Shown: positions 5,332 through 7,044 of the stretch, piece by piece
Numbering within the stretch: the stretch's first letter is position 1
How the letters are laid out: every line of letters begins with the position of its first letter
From: Bdellovibrio sp.
GTDB taxonomy: Bacteria > Bdellovibrionota > Bdellovibrionia > Bdellovibrionales > Bdellovibrionaceae
Assembly (NCBI GenBank): GCA_003176075.1
Contig: PSRN01000252.1
Span: 1-7,044 of the forward strand
Length of the DNA: 7,044 bases
Direction of reading: 5' to 3'
Made by a program: the position numbers and the translations under genes
Notes under the pieces: model-generated
Databases searched by the model: none
Told to the model about the DNA's origin: nothing
The model's input: the letters and a program-made list of their open reading frames with translations, nothing else

Positions 5332-5999
5332 GCGATCAACTCCCGCATGGCCAGGAAAACTTTTTGGCGAGAACTCCATCGGCCGGGACTTCGGGCTCCG
5401 GGCACTGGATCCCGGCCTGTTATCTGATCATCCATCAGCGAACGAAGCGAAAGGGCCAGCTCAGGCGAAACCTCATGGCACCACTTGCGCACGCCTTCAT
5501 CCTCGGCGAGCCACGGGATCAGATCGCCGTTCTTTAAATTCTGGCCGAGAAGTACATCTTCAAGGTCTTGAAAACTGGCTTCGCAGGCGGCCCAGGACGG
5601 ATGAAAGCGAAGGACTTGGAAATCATTTGCCAGTCTGGGTTTTACGATCGAGTGCCAAATTTCTGTGGCGTCAACTTCTGGCGGCAGGATGATCGCTTTC
5701 CAGCCGTTCACCAATGGCCAAGTCGGTGCCTCCGGCGCCTCCGCAGACGCCACGGGCGTCACCTCCGCACCTGAGTTGAAATCCAGGCCGGTGATCTTCA
5801 TCGCCGGATAGGTCAGCTTAAGTTGGTCGAGGTGAAATCCAGCGCCGATTCCCAGAACCAGGGTCTCACACGAGGGGTCGGGACGCTGCCGTTCCACCCA
5901 TTGTTGGGCCTCGCGCCGCGGGTTTCTGAGCGAGCAGAGGGCCCGGCCGTCCCGGAAAGGAATATTATTTTCAAAAGTGAGTTTGTTCAAGTTTCTCAT
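5328..5999 (-). CDS. MAF/DUF115-like N-terminal domain protein, stand-alone
   Basis: A 223-aa protein resembling the N-terminal portion of MAF_flag10/DUF115 proteins, which are implicated in glycosylating flagellin with nonulosonic acids. What I see is CSLRNPRREAQQW at residues 22-34 (the S-x-x-[DN]-P-x-x-EA pattern), then LVLGIGAGFHLDQL (47-60), the glycine-rich strand-loop-helix that in the family reads LGxGxGYHL, and then a second strand ending GLDF (71-74). The usual large central domain of the roughly 600-aa family members is absent. The ATG overlaps the TPR gene's stop as ATGA, so the two are probably translationally coupled. A palindromic repeat inserted at about residues 80-95 adds an Ala/Pro/Glu-rich loop. 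The C-terminus contains a GC-rich inverted repeat. A generic SAM-dependent methyltransferase fold is the main alternative reading of the glycine motif. The function is inferred, not shown. Confidence 0.85.
   Translation of the reverse strand: MRNLNKLTFENNIPFRDGRALCSLRNPRREAQQWVERQRPDPSCETLVLGIGAGFHLDQLKLTYPAMKITGLDFNSGAEVTPVASAEAPEAPTWPLVNGWKAIILPPEVDATEIWHSIVKPRLANDFQVLRFHPSWAACEASFQDLEDVLLGQNLKNGDLIPWLAEDEGVRKWCHEVSPELALSLRSLMDDQITGRDPVPGARSPGRWSSRQKVFLAMRELIA
5340..5344 (-). promoter_or_regulatory. Ribosome binding site supporting a TTG start
   Basis: GGGAG on the minus strand, 8 nt before the TTG at 5331, inside the last codons of the MAF-like gene. Together with the TTGA stop/start overlap it favours TTG over the upstream ATG at 5379. 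Confidence 0.65.
5381..5417. repeat. GC-rich inverted repeat inside the MAF-like gene
   Basis: Arms GGCCGGGA (5381-5388) and TCCCGGCC (5410-5417) form a perfect 8-bp stem around a 21-nt GC-rich loop. It lies 50-86 bp upstream of the preferred TTG start of the next gene and encodes a Gly/Arg/Pro-rich stretch near the C-terminus. It may be structural or by chance. Confidence 0.5.
5716..5760 (+). repeat. Family A palindromic repeat, copy 4 (opposite orientation)
   Basis: The family core CCAAGTCGGTGCC reads on the plus strand here, so the element is inverted relative to the host gene. Two hairpins follow one another: GGTGCC-TCC-GGCGCC (5725-5739, one wobble pair) and GACGCC-ACG-GGCGTC (5746-5760, perfect). 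In the MAF-like gene it is translated as an Ala/Pro/Glu-rich loop at about residues 80-95, without breaking the frame. Confidence 0.8.
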
Positions 6000-7044
6000 C
6001 CAGCTGTAGAAACCTCGATTTCACGAAATCTCCGTTCCAATTCGAAAAGTTCCGGTCGTTCCGGATTCCACAAAAGCAGCCGTTCAAGTTCGAGTTGAGC
6101 GAGCTTGTACTGCTGGCGCTCGCAAAAGAGTTCGATCAAGGCGAGTGAAAGTTCCTCGTCAAATGATTCGCTGGAAAGGAATTCTTGCAGGGCTTGAATC
6201 GCCGGTTCGATGCGGCGATATTTTTGACCCCACAGGGCCATCATATGAACGGCGGTGCGGTTCGCCGGATTTATTTCAATGGCATTTTCAAGGTTCGCGA
6301 ATGCCAGTTCCACTTCGGCCAATTTTTCGTGCGCCAGAGCGAGCCCGACCCACCCTTTGTCGTTATTCACATTGCGACCGACAGCCTCGCGGAAAAAGTC
6401 GCGGGCTTTTCCCCACTCTGAACGCTGAATTTCGAGAGTCCCCAGGTTGACATGCAAGACGTCGGAGTCCGGGTTGAGCGCGAAGGCCTTGTGGTAATAC
6501 TCCTCAGCGCCGTCAAAATCCCTCTGGCGAACATAGATGTTGCCGACGTCCTTGTAGATCTCAAAGACCAGTTCATTTTCCTCGGTGATTTGAGCGGCGA
6601 TCTGAAGGTAGAGCTCAAGGGCCCGTTCCAGCTGGTTCTTTTCAACCAGGATTTTTGCCAGCCGTAGACCGCGCGCCAAATTGGGCTCAAGTTCATAGGC
6701 TGTTTTCGCTAATTTGAATCTTTCGGCATCGGACCTTGTGAGCAGGAACAGCCGGTCAATGGCGGTCACTGATCGGGAGTCATAGCGAAGAGCCTGGCGG
6801 CACAGAATCGCCGCCAGGCCGTGATCGCCGGCATTCGCCAGCAGATCCGAATTCTTGATCAAACGCTCAACATCCGAGGCCAAGGTGAGGTTCCCGTCCT
6901 TCGCCGCGTCGGCCAACTGCGAAGGCGTGGTGGTCTCAGCGTCGAAGGCCTTGAGGGCCTGCTGACGGACTTCGGTCCGATCGGCGCGAATGATGAAACG
7001 CACGCCAGGGTTGGAAGAGATTTCATTCTCCTGGTGGCTTCGCC
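5996..7044 (-). CDS. Tetratricopeptide repeat protein, 5' end beyond window
   Basis: Helical repeat protein, likely a protein-interaction scaffold. At least three clear TPR units are visible. Numbered from the GTG at 7003 they lie at about 149-182 (ending FALNPDS), 183-214 and 217-250 (ending IEINPAN). Weaker units lie at about 110-143 and 285-316. The N-terminal 100 residues are helical but less regular. No signal peptide is visible. The first in-frame start in the window is the GTG at 7003, but it has no ribosome binding site, and the same frame stays open for 13 more codons to the window edge. I therefore treat the gene as possibly extending to the right. The stop overlaps the next gene's ATG by 4 nt. 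TPR proteins are common partners of surface and flagellar glycosyltransferases, which fits the neighbours, but the binding partner is unknown. Confidence 0.9.
   Translation of the reverse strand, partial: RSHQENEISSNPGVRFIIRADRTEVRQQALKAFDAETTTPSQLADAAKDGNLTLASDVERLIKNSDLLANAGDHGLAAILCRQALRYDSRSVTAIDRLFLLTRSDAERFKLAKTAYELEPNLARGLRLAKILVEKNQLERALELYLQIAAQITEENELVFEIYKDVGNIYVRQRDFDGAEEYYHKAFALNPDSDVLHVNLGTLEIQRSEWGKARDFFREAVGRNVNNDKGWVGLALAHEKLAEVELAFANLENAIEINPANRTAVHMMALWGQKYRRIEPAIQALQEFLSSESFDEELSLALIELFCERQQYKLAQLELERLLLWNPERPELFELERRFREIEVSTAG

Noticed and set aside
6367..6696. Second minus-strand frame of 109 codons inside the TPR gene
   Set aside because: It overlaps the TPR frame completely and gives a Ser/Arg-rich sequence typical of a shadow frame.

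Overview
The window is one densely packed minus-strand operon of seven genes. Read in transcription order (right to left) they are: a TPR protein open at its 5' end; a stand-alone domain resembling the N-terminal part of MAF/DUF115 flagellin-modification proteins; a family 9 glycosyltransferase (GT9); a 60-residue helical protein; a second, longer GT9; a 212-residue protein I do not recognise; and a sensor histidine kinase that runs off the left edge before its C-terminus. Every junction inside the window overlaps (4, 4, 62, 38, 4 and 50 bp), so there is no intergenic space, and I see no room for internal promoters or terminators. No RNA genes, CRISPR arrays, insertion sequences or att sites were seen.

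The DNA is fairly GC-rich. The gene content (MAF-like domain, TPR protein, paired GT9 enzymes, and a multidomain kinase whose PAS domain carries a C-x10-C-x2-C motif) fits a Gram-negative bacterium with delta-proteobacterial or Bdellovibrionota affinities. That placement is an inference from gene style only. A reasonable working model is that the operon glycosylates a surface structure, possibly flagellin, with the TPR protein as scaffold. The co-transcribed kinase would tie it to motility or envelope signalling.

The most unusual content is repetitive DNA inside the genes. A short GC-rich element, with core CCAAGTCGGTGCC followed by a 3-nt loop and a complementary arm, occurs at four sites in three unrelated genes. 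It appears in both orientations and in more than one reading phase, always without breaking the frame. Several of its hairpin arms differ in sequence yet remain complementary. At two sites it forms 30-bp tandem units coding for a 10-residue repeat. A different GC-rich hairpin lies at the end of the first GT9 gene, where it appears to supply both that enzyme's odd C-terminal tail and the ribosome binding site of the next small gene. A separate 12-bp tandem array encodes a tetrapeptide repeat inside the kinase's degenerate receiver-like domain. Together these suggest a genome in which small palindromic repeats spread inside coding sequence.
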